This document shows, piece after piece, positions 1-6,790 of a stretch of 7,677 nt of DNA (its first letter is position 1; every line of letters begins with the position of its first letter). The position numbers and the translations under genes are program-made. Under the pieces are notes generated by a model, which made no database searches, was not told the origin of the DNA, and saw nothing but the letters and a program-made list of their open reading frames with translations. Origin of the DNA: an uncultured Lachnospiraceae bacterium (GTDB lineage: Bacteria; Bacillota_A; Clostridia; Lachnospirales; Lachnospiraceae); the NCBI GenBank assembly GCA_947564305.1, contig CANOBT010000223.1:1-7677 (forward strand). Reading direction: 5' to 3'.

Positions 1-461
1 GCCGGAAGGAGCGCTCATGCACGCTGCTATTGGCAGGCAGCGGCAATAATGCCCTGCAACGAAATATCAAAGAGAAAGTACGCCGAATGGGATTGGAAAG
101 TAATGTGCGGTTTCTCGGAAAACGCACGGATATCGATGAATTGCTGAATGCTTTCGATGTCTTTGTTTTTCCTTCACTGCATGAAGGACTAGGAATAGTT
201 GCTTTAGAAGCACAGGCAAATGGATTACAATGCGTATTATCTGATACGTTGCCGCCGGAAGTTGCCGTGACAGACAACATCGCTTTTGTCTCTTTAAAAA
301 AGCCGGCAGGTTATTGGGCGGACTTAATTCTTTCTTACAAAAACAATTATATTAGGACAAATATGCAGGAATGCATAGCAAACGCGGGATATGATATCAA
401 TAACGTTGCTGAGTGGCTCTCAGCATTCTATTTGGATTTGCAGGATAAAGCCGGAAAATAA
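1..461 (+). CDS. Glycosyltransferase, GT4-type (GT-B fold), C-terminal part; 5' end cut by window edge
   Basis: Predicted cytoplasmic retaining glycosyltransferase that adds a sugar from a nucleotide-sugar donor to a lipid-linked polysaccharide repeat unit. The open frame runs from base 3 with no stop upstream, so 152 residues and the TAA (459-461) are visible and the N-terminal acceptor domain is missing. A TTG at base 30 could be mistaken for a start, but the frame continues upstream through KERSCTLLLAGSG, the usual strand-loop that opens the donor-binding domain of GT4 enzymes. Further family signs are NVRFLGKRTDI, then FVFPSLHEGLGIVALEAQ, which contains the E-x7-E donor-binding motif, then GLQCVLSD. 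EpsF-like capsular transferases carry this combination. The next gene starts 12 bp later, suggesting one operon. The sugar and linkage cannot be read from sequence. Family call firm, substrate unknown. Confidence 0.9.
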   Translation, partial: RKERSCTLLLAGSGNNALQRNIKEKVRRMGLESNVRFLGKRTDIDELLNAFDVFVFPSLHEGLGIVALEAQANGLQCVLSDTLPPEVAVTDNIAFVSLKKPAGYWADLILSYKNNYIRTNMQECIANAGYDINNVAEWLSAFYLDLQDKAGK

Positions 462-473
462 AGGAGATTCACC

Positions 474-1343
474 ATGCTTACATGTGTTGTGCTGAACTAT
501 AATGATGCTGATACAACAATATCGCTTTATAACAGCATTAAAGATTATAAAGTTTTCAGTAAAATTATTATTGTAGACGGTGCATCTACGGATGATTCCT
601 TTAAACGCTTATGTACGTTGGTTAACAATAAGACAGATGTGCTATTGGCAGAACGTAACGGCGGTTATGGCTATGGAAATAATGTAGGTATCAGGCACAG
701 CCTCTCCCTTGGCGCCAAATATGTGCTGGTTGCTAACCCGGATGTTGAATTCTCAGAAAGAGCAGTCCGGGTTTGTCTGAATACGATGGAAAAAAACAAA
801 GACTGCGTTGCTGCCGCACCGCGTATCAATGCAAGACATCCTGCATTTTGTTTCTCGCCTTCTCCTATGAAAGACGTATTAAGTTCCAGTATTCTCTTAA
901 ATAAGATTTTTTCACCACGCTATTATCCGGACAATTTCTTTGAAGGAAAAAAGACGTGCAATGTAGATGCGTTGCCCGGATCGTTAGTAATGTTTGATGC
1001 AGAAAAATTTGCCGAATGCGGACTTTATGATGAAGATATTTTTCTCTATAATGAGGAACTGATTGTCGGGAAAAAATTTAAAACATATGGCTATACAAGT
1101 ATTCTGTGCCTGACGGAGTCATATATGCACTTTCATTCCGTCAGCGTGGGGAAAAATTATAAATCTGCAGTCAAGCCAAGGAAAATATTATTAAAAAGCC
1201 ATGCCATATATCTGCGCAGATACTGTGACGCAGGGAAATCAGCTATTTTCGTACTGACATTATTGAAACCGCTTATCTATTTAGAATGCCTTATCTGGCC
1301 ATGGCTGAAAAAAAGATTAAACGTAAGGCAGCGTTCTTTATAG
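474..1343 (+). CDS. Glycosyltransferase family 2, rhamnosyltransferase-like
   Basis: Predicted 289-residue GT-A glycosyltransferase acting on the cytoplasmic side to add one sugar of the repeat unit. The ATG at 474 follows an AAGGAG ribosome binding site (461-466) at 7-nt spacing, overlapping the stop of the preceding gene. Visible motifs: the N-terminal strand VVLNYND (residues 5-11), DGASTD (35-40) at the nucleotide-binding loop, NGGYGYGNN (62-70), and NPDV (88-91), which takes the place of the metal-binding DXD motif. This pattern is typical of the WbbL/RfbF-like branch of GT2, often annotated as rhamnosyltransferases. The LYNEE segment (191-195) lies where these enzymes carry their catalytic acidic residues. 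The C-terminus (about 256-278) is hydrophobic then basic and may contact the membrane. Length is normal for the family. Rhamnose as donor is a guess from family resemblance only. Confidence 0.9.
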   Translation: MLTCVVLNYNDADTTISLYNSIKDYKVFSKIIIVDGASTDDSFKRLCTLVNNKTDVLLAERNGGYGYGNNVGIRHSLSLGAKYVLVANPDVEFSERAVRVCLNTMEKNKDCVAAAPRINARHPAFCFSPSPMKDVLSSSILLNKIFSPRYYPDNFFEGKKTCNVDALPGSLVMFDAEKFAECGLYDEDIFLYNEELIVGKKFKTYGYTSILCLTESYMHFHSVSVGKNYKSAVKPRKILLKSHAIYLRRYCDAGKSAIFVLTLLKPLIYLECLIWPWLKKRLNVRQRSL

Positions 1344-1356
1344 GAGAATTTGTGAA

Positions 1357-2349
1357 ATGAAAGTGTCTGTTGTAATGACCACCTACAATGGTGAAAATTA
1401 TGTTTATGAACAACTGCGTTCTATTTATCAGCAAACAAGGAAGCCAGACGAGGTGCTTATTTGTGATGACTGTTCCACAGATAAGACAACATTGATTATC
1501 CAGGATTTTATACAAAACAAAAAACTGGATAACTGGAGATTGACGGTTAATTCAGAAAACAAAGGGTGGCAGAAGAATTTTGTAGATACCCTCAGGGAAG
1601 CTGACGGCGAATATGTGTTTTTCAGCGACCAGGACGATATCTGGTACAATGATAAGATTGAAGCTATGCTAAACGTAATGCAAAAACATCCGGAAATTTT
1701 ATGCCTTTCTGGAAAGATGACTACCATTGACGGAAACGGAGACGTTTTTTTAGGACGTAATATTTTCTCAAACCAAAACAACACAAACCATTTAGATAAA
1801 TGTGAATTTTCCTTGAATTTTAATACGGCCATCATGCAGGGATGCACTATGTGCATAGCTAGAAAGCTGGCGGATATGATAGCATTGATAGGCATAAATG
1901 ACTTCGCGCATGATGTGCAGGCCTGCAGGCTTGGCATATTGATGGAAGGAACTTATATATTTGACAGACCGGTAATTTATTATCGCCTGCATGATAATAA
2001 CACAAGCGGTGTTGTTGCAGATATTAATTTTGGATCTTCCAATCTGCAAAATCGGATGGACAGCATAAACGGTAGCATTATCTGGCTGGAAAGATTATCG
2101 GAAGTTTCCAAGTCTCAAAATCTCTTGGATACAGAAAAAATAGCGGCCGTCCAAAATACAATATCTTTTCAAAAACTACGCGCACAATTCCTGTCAGATA
2201 AAAATATAATCGCTCTGATTAAACTTTTAAAATATAGGAAATATTACACTGGATTTTCTATGTATGTAGGCGATTTCTCATATGCTTTCCATATCAACAA
2301 AATTACTGGGAAAATTCTATGGTATATGAAAAAACTGATAAAAATTTGA
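1357..2349 (+). CDS. Glycosyltransferase family 2 (SDQDDIW subgroup)
   Basis: Predicted 330-residue GT-A glycosyltransferase, the second GT2 enzyme of the cluster, expected to add a different sugar of the repeat unit in the cytoplasm. The ATG at 1357 is preceded by AGGAG (1342-1346), which overlaps the TAG of the previous gene, at 10-nt spacing; the genes are almost certainly translated from one mRNA. Motifs in order: VVMTTYNGENY (5-15), DDCSTD (37-42), NKGWQKNF (68-75), SDQDDIW (90-96) containing the metal/donor-binding acidic residues, QGCTMCIARKL (161-171), AHDVQACRLG (184-193), where HD is a likely catalytic-site element, and YRLHDNNTSG (209-218). This set is characteristic of a GT2 subgroup common in O-antigen and capsule loci and often named alpha-L-rhamnosyl or generic capsular transferases. 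Length and motifs are complete, so it looks functional. Exact sugar is unknown. Confidence 0.92.
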   Translation: MKVSVVMTTYNGENYVYEQLRSIYQQTRKPDEVLICDDCSTDKTTLIIQDFIQNKKLDNWRLTVNSENKGWQKNFVDTLREADGEYVFFSDQDDIWYNDKIEAMLNVMQKHPEILCLSGKMTTIDGNGDVFLGRNIFSNQNNTNHLDKCEFSLNFNTAIMQGCTMCIARKLADMIALIGINDFAHDVQACRLGILMEGTYIFDRPVIYYRLHDNNTSGVVADINFGSSNLQNRMDSINGSIIWLERLSEVSKSQNLLDTEKIAAVQNTISFQKLRAQFLSDKNIIALIKLLKYRKYYTGFSMYVGDFSYAFHINKITGKILWYMKKLIKI

Positions 2350-2374
2350 AACTTTTCGCAGTATAAATTATAAA
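2346..2374 (+). promoter_or_regulatory. Possible internal sigma-A promoter ahead of the polymerase gene
   Basis: TTGAAA (2346-2351) and TATAAA (2369-2374) are separated by 17 bp, each one mismatch from the sigma-A/sigma-70 consensus. The -35 box overlaps the stop of the upstream GT2 gene. Transcription would start near 2381, about 20 nt before the ATG at 2402 and just upstream of its GGAGG. A perfect 12-bp AT palindrome (2370-2381) overlaps the -10 box. The gap is very AT-rich, so a chance match is quite possible. Confidence 0.35.
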
Positions 2375-2401
2375 TATTTATTCACGGAAAATGGAGGAAT
2401 T

Positions 2402-3679
2402 ATGAACCTGACTATTCTTATCATTGGAAATATACTAATCTGCCTACTTGTTTTCTTTTTGACAAAAGACTTTATGCATCCGGGGTTCCTGTTTTGTATC
2501 CCCTGGATAACATTTTTAACTTTATTAGTTTTTAGCAATTATGAATATGATGGTTCGAGCCTCTGTTATATCTATCTGTTGTTTGGAACTATTGTATTTC
2601 AATTAGGATGTTTTCTAGGCATAAAAAAAATCAAACGAAAAGAACGTCTTATAAACACCGATAATCAATTTTATTTTGTCAATTTCAAATCATTAAAACT
2701 TATAATGATAGCGGAAGGATTATTTGTACTATTCATTTTGTTCATATATTTAATTTTTATGCGTTCCCACTTTCATATCAATATCTTTCTGACTTTCCAT
2801 ACAAGCCAATTCCAATTACCATATGCGGGAATAATTGGCTATTGCCGGAATATGTTTTCTGCATTCGGCATTTGTATGGTAGTTGGATATCCTCGAATTC
2901 GTCTGGAAGAACGTGAGAAGTATAAGAAATATATTCTAATCCAGCTTCCAATGTATTTTTTCATGACGATAACCAGAATAACCAGAAATGAAATGCTGTT
3001 TGCCGCTCTTCCTCTTTTTATAGCATTTATCATTGTTACAAAACAAAAAAATGCTCAGGTATTTAAGAAAATGTTTATTGCCGTTATTTTATTTCTGGTT
3101 GTATTTAGTACCGTTGCCATAATGAAATATTACGACATTTTCATAAATGGAAACTATATAAGCAATCTCTATAACCAAATTGTATTGTATGGGTCGGGAG
3201 GAATTGTCGCCTTTCAGAAACAGTTTGATATAATGGATTTCGAATCTTATGGAGGGGCGAATACATTACGCTTTTTTCAGGCAGTGTTTGATAAGCTTGC
3301 CGGTACCCATTATGCCATGCCCTTAATTCAGGAATTTTCGCCTATCGGTATGGGTGAAGTGACAAATGTATATACTTTTTACCAATGGTATGCCAATGAT
3401 TTTGGAATCATTTACGCACTGTTTGTCCAATTTATTATTGGCATCATACATGGAGTCTTTTACAGAAAAATGTCAAAAATGAATGTTTTAGGTATATATG
3501 TATATTGTCTGCTCGTACATCCGTTGGTTATGCAGATTTTTCAAGACCAATATTCCGCTTTGACGTCTTCTTGGCTTCAATATTTGATTGCTGGCTTTGT
3601 TTTTCTCAAAACGGACATCATATTCGGAAGGTCTGCACGGAAAAATGGCTTTCATTTGTATTTGGAGGCGGATAGGTAA
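2402..3679 (+). CDS. wzy: Wzy-like oligosaccharide repeat-unit polymerase
   Basis: Predicted integral membrane polymerase joining flipped, lipid-linked repeat units into a long polysaccharide on the outer face of the membrane. The ATG at 2402 follows GGAGG (2393-2397) at a short 4-nt spacing. The 425 residues hold about 11 hydrophobic segments, roughly at 3-21, 27-45, 53-74, 99-120, 141-162, 177-191, 196-213, 223-241, 333-353, 361-379 and 388-405. Between segments 8 and 9 lies a large polar loop (about 242-332), the usual site of Wzy catalytic residues. Its end, TNVYTFYQWYANDFG (321-335), resembles the NVYT...DFG signature I associate with the oligosaccharide repeat-unit polymerase family. 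Wzy proteins diverge strongly, so the call rests on topology, this motif and position before wzx. GC is only about 29% over 2401-2700, the lowest measured in the window, as is common for serotype-specific polymerases. Confidence 0.82.
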   Translation: MNLTILIIGNILICLLVFFLTKDFMHPGFLFCIPWITFLTLLVFSNYEYDGSSLCYIYLLFGTIVFQLGCFLGIKKIKRKERLINTDNQFYFVNFKSLKLIMIAEGLFVLFILFIYLIFMRSHFHINIFLTFHTSQFQLPYAGIIGYCRNMFSAFGICMVVGYPRIRLEEREKYKKYILIQLPMYFFMTITRITRNEMLFAALPLFIAFIIVTKQKNAQVFKKMFIAVILFLVVFSTVAIMKYYDIFINGNYISNLYNQIVLYGSGGIVAFQKQFDIMDFESYGGANTLRFFQAVFDKLAGTHYAMPLIQEFSPIGMGEVTNVYTFYQWYANDFGIIYALFVQFIIGIIHGVFYRKMSKMNVLGIYVYCLLVHPLVMQIFQDQYSALTSSWLQYLIAGFVFLKTDIIFGRSARKNGFHLYLEADR

Positions 3680-3685
3680 GATAGT

Positions 3686-3708
3686 AATGTAAACAATTAT
3701 TTTACATT
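3686..3708. repeat. 8-bp perfect AT-rich inverted repeat between polymerase and flippase genes
   Basis: AATGTAAA (3686-3693) and TTTACATT (3701-3708) are exact reverse complements separated by 7 nt in the 50-bp gap. As RNA it gives a weak hairpin with a single G-C pair. It is not followed by a T-run, so it is not a convincing terminator. It could be a protein-binding dyad or chance in AT-rich DNA. Confidence 0.4.
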
Positions 3709-3718
3709 TGACAAGAAA

Positions 3719-3723
3719 AAGGG
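3719..3723 (+). promoter_or_regulatory. Weak ribosome binding site of the flippase gene
   Basis: AAGGG lies 6 nt before the ATG at 3730 and is the only purine-rich candidate there. It is weaker than the GGAGG/AGGAG sites ahead of the other genes in the window. Translation of this membrane protein may therefore be lower. Confidence 0.45.
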
Positions 3724-3729
3724 AAAATT

Positions 3730-5133
3730 ATGAACAATACATCAAAATTCTTAAAAAACCTGATGGCAGCATTTCTGGCTCAGGGAATTTCTTTACTGAC
3801 AAGCGTATGTATGTCTTTCGTACTCCCCAAATTCTTGGGAATCATGCAATACGGTTATTGGCAGTTATTTATTTTTTACACAAGCTACGTAGGATTTTTT
3901 CATTTCGGTTTTAACGACGGGCTTTATTTGCGGATAGGAGGCAAACAACTTGAAGAATTAGATTCTGATGAAATCGGGACTCAGTTCAAATTATTCTTAA
4001 TCATGGAACTGGTTATTTCCATTTCTGCCATTTTCATATCTAGTATTTATTTTACAAACCCGGAACGGCGGTTTATCTGGATAACAACAGCAATATATCT
4101 CTTTTTTACAAATCTGGCTTCCTGCCTGGGCTATATTTTTCAAGCTGTAAACAAGACGAAACTATTTTCTCTGTCCGTTATCCTTGACCGTGTCTTTGTC
4201 CTGCTGTTCATTATGCTTTTGTTGTGGAACAAGCAGACGGACTTTAGGCCGTTTATCGTCACATACACATTAAGTAAAGCTATATCCCTTTGTTACTGCA
4301 TATGGCATGCGAGAAAAATCGTCTTTTCCAGATTCAAAAATATTTTAGAGTCTCTGCCTGATATGCGGCTTAATTTTTCTATCGGCATTAAATTAACAAT
4401 CGCCACCATCATGAGCATGTTCATCCTCGGCGTAGGACGTATCATAATCGACAATATCTGGGGGATAGAATCTTTTGGAAAGATATCGCTTTCCCTGTCA
4501 TTGAGCAACTTCTTCCTCCTGTTCATCCAACAGGTCAGCATGGTCATGTTTCCGGCATTGCGGCAGACAGGAAATGACCAGCAGAGAAAAATATACAACA
4601 ATATCCGTTCCTATCTGGGCCTGCTGCTCCCGGCAATCTTCATTGCCTATTTCCCGTTAAAGTTCATCGTAGGATGGTGGCTGCCGCAATATAGCGAAAG
4701 CCTAAGATATCTTGCGCTGCTGTTGCCATTATGCACGTTTGATGGGAAAATGCAGATGCTCTGCAACACATACCTGAAAGTCCTCCGCCAAGAAAAGAAG
4801 CTGCTGCAGTTTAATGTCTGCGCATTTGCCATGAGCTTATGCCTGTGTGCTTTTTCCGGCTATGTACTCCGCAGCATGACTTGCGTCGTAATGTCTATGG
4901 TGGTATCCATTATCTTCCGCAGCATCATCGCGGAACAGTTCCTCTCCAGGAAAATGGGGGCTGATATCAGGAAGATGATGGTTCAGGAAATAACCTTAGT
5001 ATTAGTGTTCACCATCAGCGCATGGTTCTGCCCGGAACCTGTTGCTTTCGGGCTTACGGCAGCAGCATACGGAATATATCTATTTTTAAATAGGAAACGA
5101 ATCCATTTTTTTCAATTTAATAAATACCAATAG
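3730..5133 (+). CDS. wzx: Wzx-like polysaccharide flippase (MOP/PST superfamily)
   Basis: Predicted 467-residue membrane transporter that moves the undecaprenyl-pyrophosphate-linked repeat unit from the inner to the outer face of the membrane. Length and the alternating hydrophobic segments along the whole chain fit the 12-14 helix Wzx fold. The N-terminus is typical of the family: a short basic start, KNLMAAFLAQGISLLTS (9-25), then PKFLGIMQYGYWQLF (33-47). A mid-protein GVGRIIIDNIWGIESFGKIS (235-253) is similar to the second-half repeat seen in MOP transporters. It starts 50 bp after the polymerase gene, and Wzy and Wzx are functionally coupled. The ATG at 3730 has only a modest AAGGG site; an overlapping frame from 3708 is a shadow of this gene. 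GC rises from about 36% (3721-4020) to about 47% (4501-4800) within this single gene. Substrate specificity cannot be inferred. Confidence 0.9.
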   Translation: MNNTSKFLKNLMAAFLAQGISLLTSVCMSFVLPKFLGIMQYGYWQLFIFYTSYVGFFHFGFNDGLYLRIGGKQLEELDSDEIGTQFKLFLIMELVISISAIFISSIYFTNPERRFIWITTAIYLFFTNLASCLGYIFQAVNKTKLFSLSVILDRVFVLLFIMLLLWNKQTDFRPFIVTYTLSKAISLCYCIWHARKIVFSRFKNILESLPDMRLNFSIGIKLTIATIMSMFILGVGRIIIDNIWGIESFGKISLSLSLSNFFLLFIQQVSMVMFPALRQTGNDQQRKIYNNIRSYLGLLLPAIFIAYFPLKFIVGWWLPQYSESLRYLALLLPLCTFDGKMQMLCNTYLKVLRQEKKLLQFNVCAFAMSLCLCAFSGYVLRSMTCVVMSMVVSIIFRSIIAEQFLSRKMGADIRKMMVQEITLVLVFTISAWFCPEPVAFGLTAAAYGIYLFLNRKRIHFFQFNKYQ

Positions 5134-5187
5134 GTATGCACGTATGTCCTGACTGTTCTGGATAAAAAGGAAGAGGCATATGAAAGG

Positions 5188-5216
5188 TTGACAGTAGCGG
5201 GATAATTGAGTATTAT
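5188..5216 (+). promoter_or_regulatory. Strong sigma-A type promoter for the Wzz-like gene
   Basis: TTGACA (5188-5193, perfect consensus -35) and TATTAT (5211-5216, one mismatch to the -10 consensus) are separated by exactly 17 bp. Transcription would begin near 5223, giving an untranslated leader of about 80 nt before the ATG at 5304. It lies in the 170-bp gap after the flippase gene. It is the best promoter match I found in the window and suggests the chain-length gene is transcribed independently of the upstream operon. Confidence 0.72.
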
Positions 5217-5232
5217 GTAAGCGGAGAAAATT

Positions 5233-5257
5233 GGCGGCATTCTATATGTGTGCTGCC
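5233..5257 (+). other. Hairpin in the 5' leader of the Wzz-like gene
   Basis: GGCGGCA (5233-5239) can pair with TGCTGCC (5251-5257), giving a GC-rich 7-bp stem with one G-U pair and an 11-nt loop. It starts about 10 nt after the predicted transcription start. No T-run follows, so it is not an obvious attenuator. It might stabilise the mRNA 5' end or bind a regulator; function is inference. Confidence 0.35.
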
Positions 5258-5303
5258 TAAAAGCATAATACCAGCGAACAAAATGATTATGGAGGAAAGT
5301 TGA

Positions 5304-6725
5304 ATGAACACACAGGAAAGAGCAGAACGAGAGATTAGTCTGTCAGATTTATTCTGGAGCATCCTGCTGGGATGGAGGAAGATAATATGTTTTGGCATTT
5401 TATTTGCCGTATTGCTCTGCGGGATGCGGTATTTTTTGGATGTAAGAAGCTACCGTGCATCCCAGAACATTGATGCCGAGGCTATGGAAGATGATTTGAA
5501 AAAAGAGGAGAAAGAGCAGCTCTCGGACGCGGTCAGTCTGCAGGAGAGGATTGATAATTATAAAAAATATCAGGAAGAATCAGCAATCATGCAGATTGAC
5601 CCTTACGCAAAGCCGGTGCTGGAACTGCAGTACCATGTGCAATCCGATTATATCATTAATTATACTAAGGACAGTGAGCGTGATTATACGCCAGAGCTGA
5701 TATCCATGTACAGTAATTATATCAGCGGCGGGGAAATGGCGCAGAAGGTAATTGATGAGGCGTCGCTTTCTGTCAGCCGGGAGGATTTTGTCGAGTTGGT
5801 TTCGGTATCGGGTTCACGGGCGGAGGACAGTGGAAGCATTTTCTTCACTATCAGCTATGCAGATGAAGCAAAGCTTGGGGAAATTGGTAATGTTGTGAAG
5901 GCTTTGCTCGAACAAAAGTCAGCGGAGTTCCAGAAAGTTGGTTCCCACGAGCTGCAGCTGATCAATGAATCGCAGAGTGTGGTTGTGGATAATGCGTTAG
6001 CGGAGAAAAAGAATACGGTCTCCAATAATGTCTCTACACTAGAGACACAGCTGAAGAATTTAAAGGCAAGCCTGACAGCGCAACAGAAGACACTGTTTGA
6101 TATAGAAGTCAGTGAGATGCGTGGGGAAGAATTAGAGGAAGTTGACGAGCCGGGTATCAGTTTTATGTATATTATTTTAGGCGGCATGGCAGGCGTGTTC
6201 CTTGTATGTTTCTGGATTGCCTGTAAAATGATTTTTGCTTCGAAACTGCAGTCTTCGGAGGAAATCCGTAACTTGTATGGAATGCGTCTTTTGGGGGAAG
6301 TAGAACCTCTGGAACAAAAGAAACGTTTCTTATCCGTCATTGACAATTTGATTCTCAATCTCAGGAACAGAGGGAAAAAGAAAATAGCGCCTGAACAGCA
6401 GATAAAGATAATTTCTGCCAGCGTGGCCCTTTCCTGCAGACAGCAGGGCATAGACAGTATCTATATGACGGGTAGCGAATATGAGAAGGTGGACAAGGGG
6501 ATTGTGGATAGGCTGAAAAAAGAACTTTCCGGGCAGAAGATAAAGGTTCAGGATGGAAGTAATATGCTGTGCGATGCATCTTCCCTGCAGGCTGGCGTGG
6601 AGAACGGCCATATTGTGCTGGTGGAGCAAAAAGGCTTGTCAACGTATGAAGGGATTTATGCGGAGCGCGATCTTGTGAAAGAATATAAGGGCGAGATCCT
6701 GGGCGTTGTTGTGTTGTGCGCATAA
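5304..6725 (+). CDS. Wzz/CpsC-like chain-length determinant with degenerate BY-kinase-like C-terminal domain
   Basis: Predicted polysaccharide co-polymerase that controls chain length or export. The ATG at 5304 has GGAGG (5291-5295) at 8-nt spacing. The 473 residues begin with a short cytoplasmic stretch, then a membrane helix (about 26-45), an extracytoplasmic region (about 46-283) with a charged helical start and a likely coiled coil (about 215-275), and a second membrane helix (about 286-308). This two-helix frame is the Wzz/CpsC/YveK architecture. A cytoplasmic tail of about 165 residues follows. Its order, IYMTGS (386-391), then VLVEQKGLSTYEG (438-450), then GEILGVVVL (463-471), mimics the core strands of BY-kinases (CpsD/Wzc), but no GxxGxGK[ST] Walker A and no acidic Walker B are present, so it should not bind ATP in the usual way. 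It has its own promoter (5188-5216) and is followed by a strong hairpin. Wzz-type call firm; the pseudo-kinase reading is inference. Confidence 0.85.
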   Translation: MNTQERAEREISLSDLFWSILLGWRKIICFGILFAVLLCGMRYFLDVRSYRASQNIDAEAMEDDLKKEEKEQLSDAVSLQERIDNYKKYQEESAIMQIDPYAKPVLELQYHVQSDYIINYTKDSERDYTPELISMYSNYISGGEMAQKVIDEASLSVSREDFVELVSVSGSRAEDSGSIFFTISYADEAKLGEIGNVVKALLEQKSAEFQKVGSHELQLINESQSVVVDNALAEKKNTVSNNVSTLETQLKNLKASLTAQQKTLFDIEVSEMRGEELEEVDEPGISFMYIILGGMAGVFLVCFWIACKMIFASKLQSSEEIRNLYGMRLLGEVEPLEQKKRFLSVIDNLILNLRNRGKKKIAPEQQIKIISASVALSCRQQGIDSIYMTGSEYEKVDKGIVDRLKKELSGQKIKVQDGSNMLCDASSLQAGVENGHIVLVEQKGLSTYEGIYAERDLVKEYKGEILGVVVLCA

Positions 6726-6748
6726 GGAACGCCGGAATCGTAAATGTA

Positions 6749-6790
6749 AATGGTATCTGCTTGCTTGGATTCAGGCAAGCAGATACTATT
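6749..6790 (+). terminator. Very strong hairpin after the Wzz-like gene; possible terminator lacking a U-tract
   Basis: Bases 6749-6767 pair with 6772-6790: a 19-bp stem including 12 uninterrupted Watson-Crick pairs (GTATCTGCTTGC, 6753-6764, with 6775-6786), two G-U pairs and a GATT tetraloop. It begins 23 nt after the TAA of the Wzz-like gene, where a terminator is expected. However, GCGTGCGATG follows instead of a T-run, and the opposite strand also lacks one. It may be an atypical terminator, an RNA 3'-end stabiliser, or a dispersed palindromic repeat. Confidence 0.5.

Noticed and set aside
1428..1937. 169-codon minus-strand open frame inside the second GT2 gene
   Set aside because: Antisense to a complete GT2 enzyme with all its motifs; no domain pattern of its own.
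3708..3713. Perfect TTGACA just upstream of wzx as a -35 box
   Set aside because: At 17-bp spacing the -10 position would fall at 3731-3736 inside the gene and reads TGAACA, so there is no usable -10.
3708..3914. 68-codon + strand frame with TTG start overlapping the wzx start
   Set aside because: Out of frame with wzx, no domain, and the flippase N-terminus in the other frame is clearly the conserved one.
5124..5137. ATACC-AATA-GGTAT hairpin at the end of wzx as a terminator
   Set aside because: Only 5 bp of stem overlapping the stop codon, and no following T-run.
5180..5191. Three-codon ORF (MKG) after a purine-rich stretch
   Set aside because: Too short, and its stop overlaps the -35 box of the predicted promoter; likely chance.
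5283..5303. Six-codon ORF (MIMEES) whose TGA abuts the ATG of the Wzz-like gene
   Set aside because: It contains the ribosome binding site of the real gene and has no regulatory codon run; a by-product of the GGAGG sequence.
5855..6451. 198-codon open frame on the minus strand inside the Wzz-like gene
   Set aside because: It lies antisense to a well-supported gene, and its translation is a Ser/Cys/Phe-rich string without a recognisable domain. It is a codon-bias shadow.
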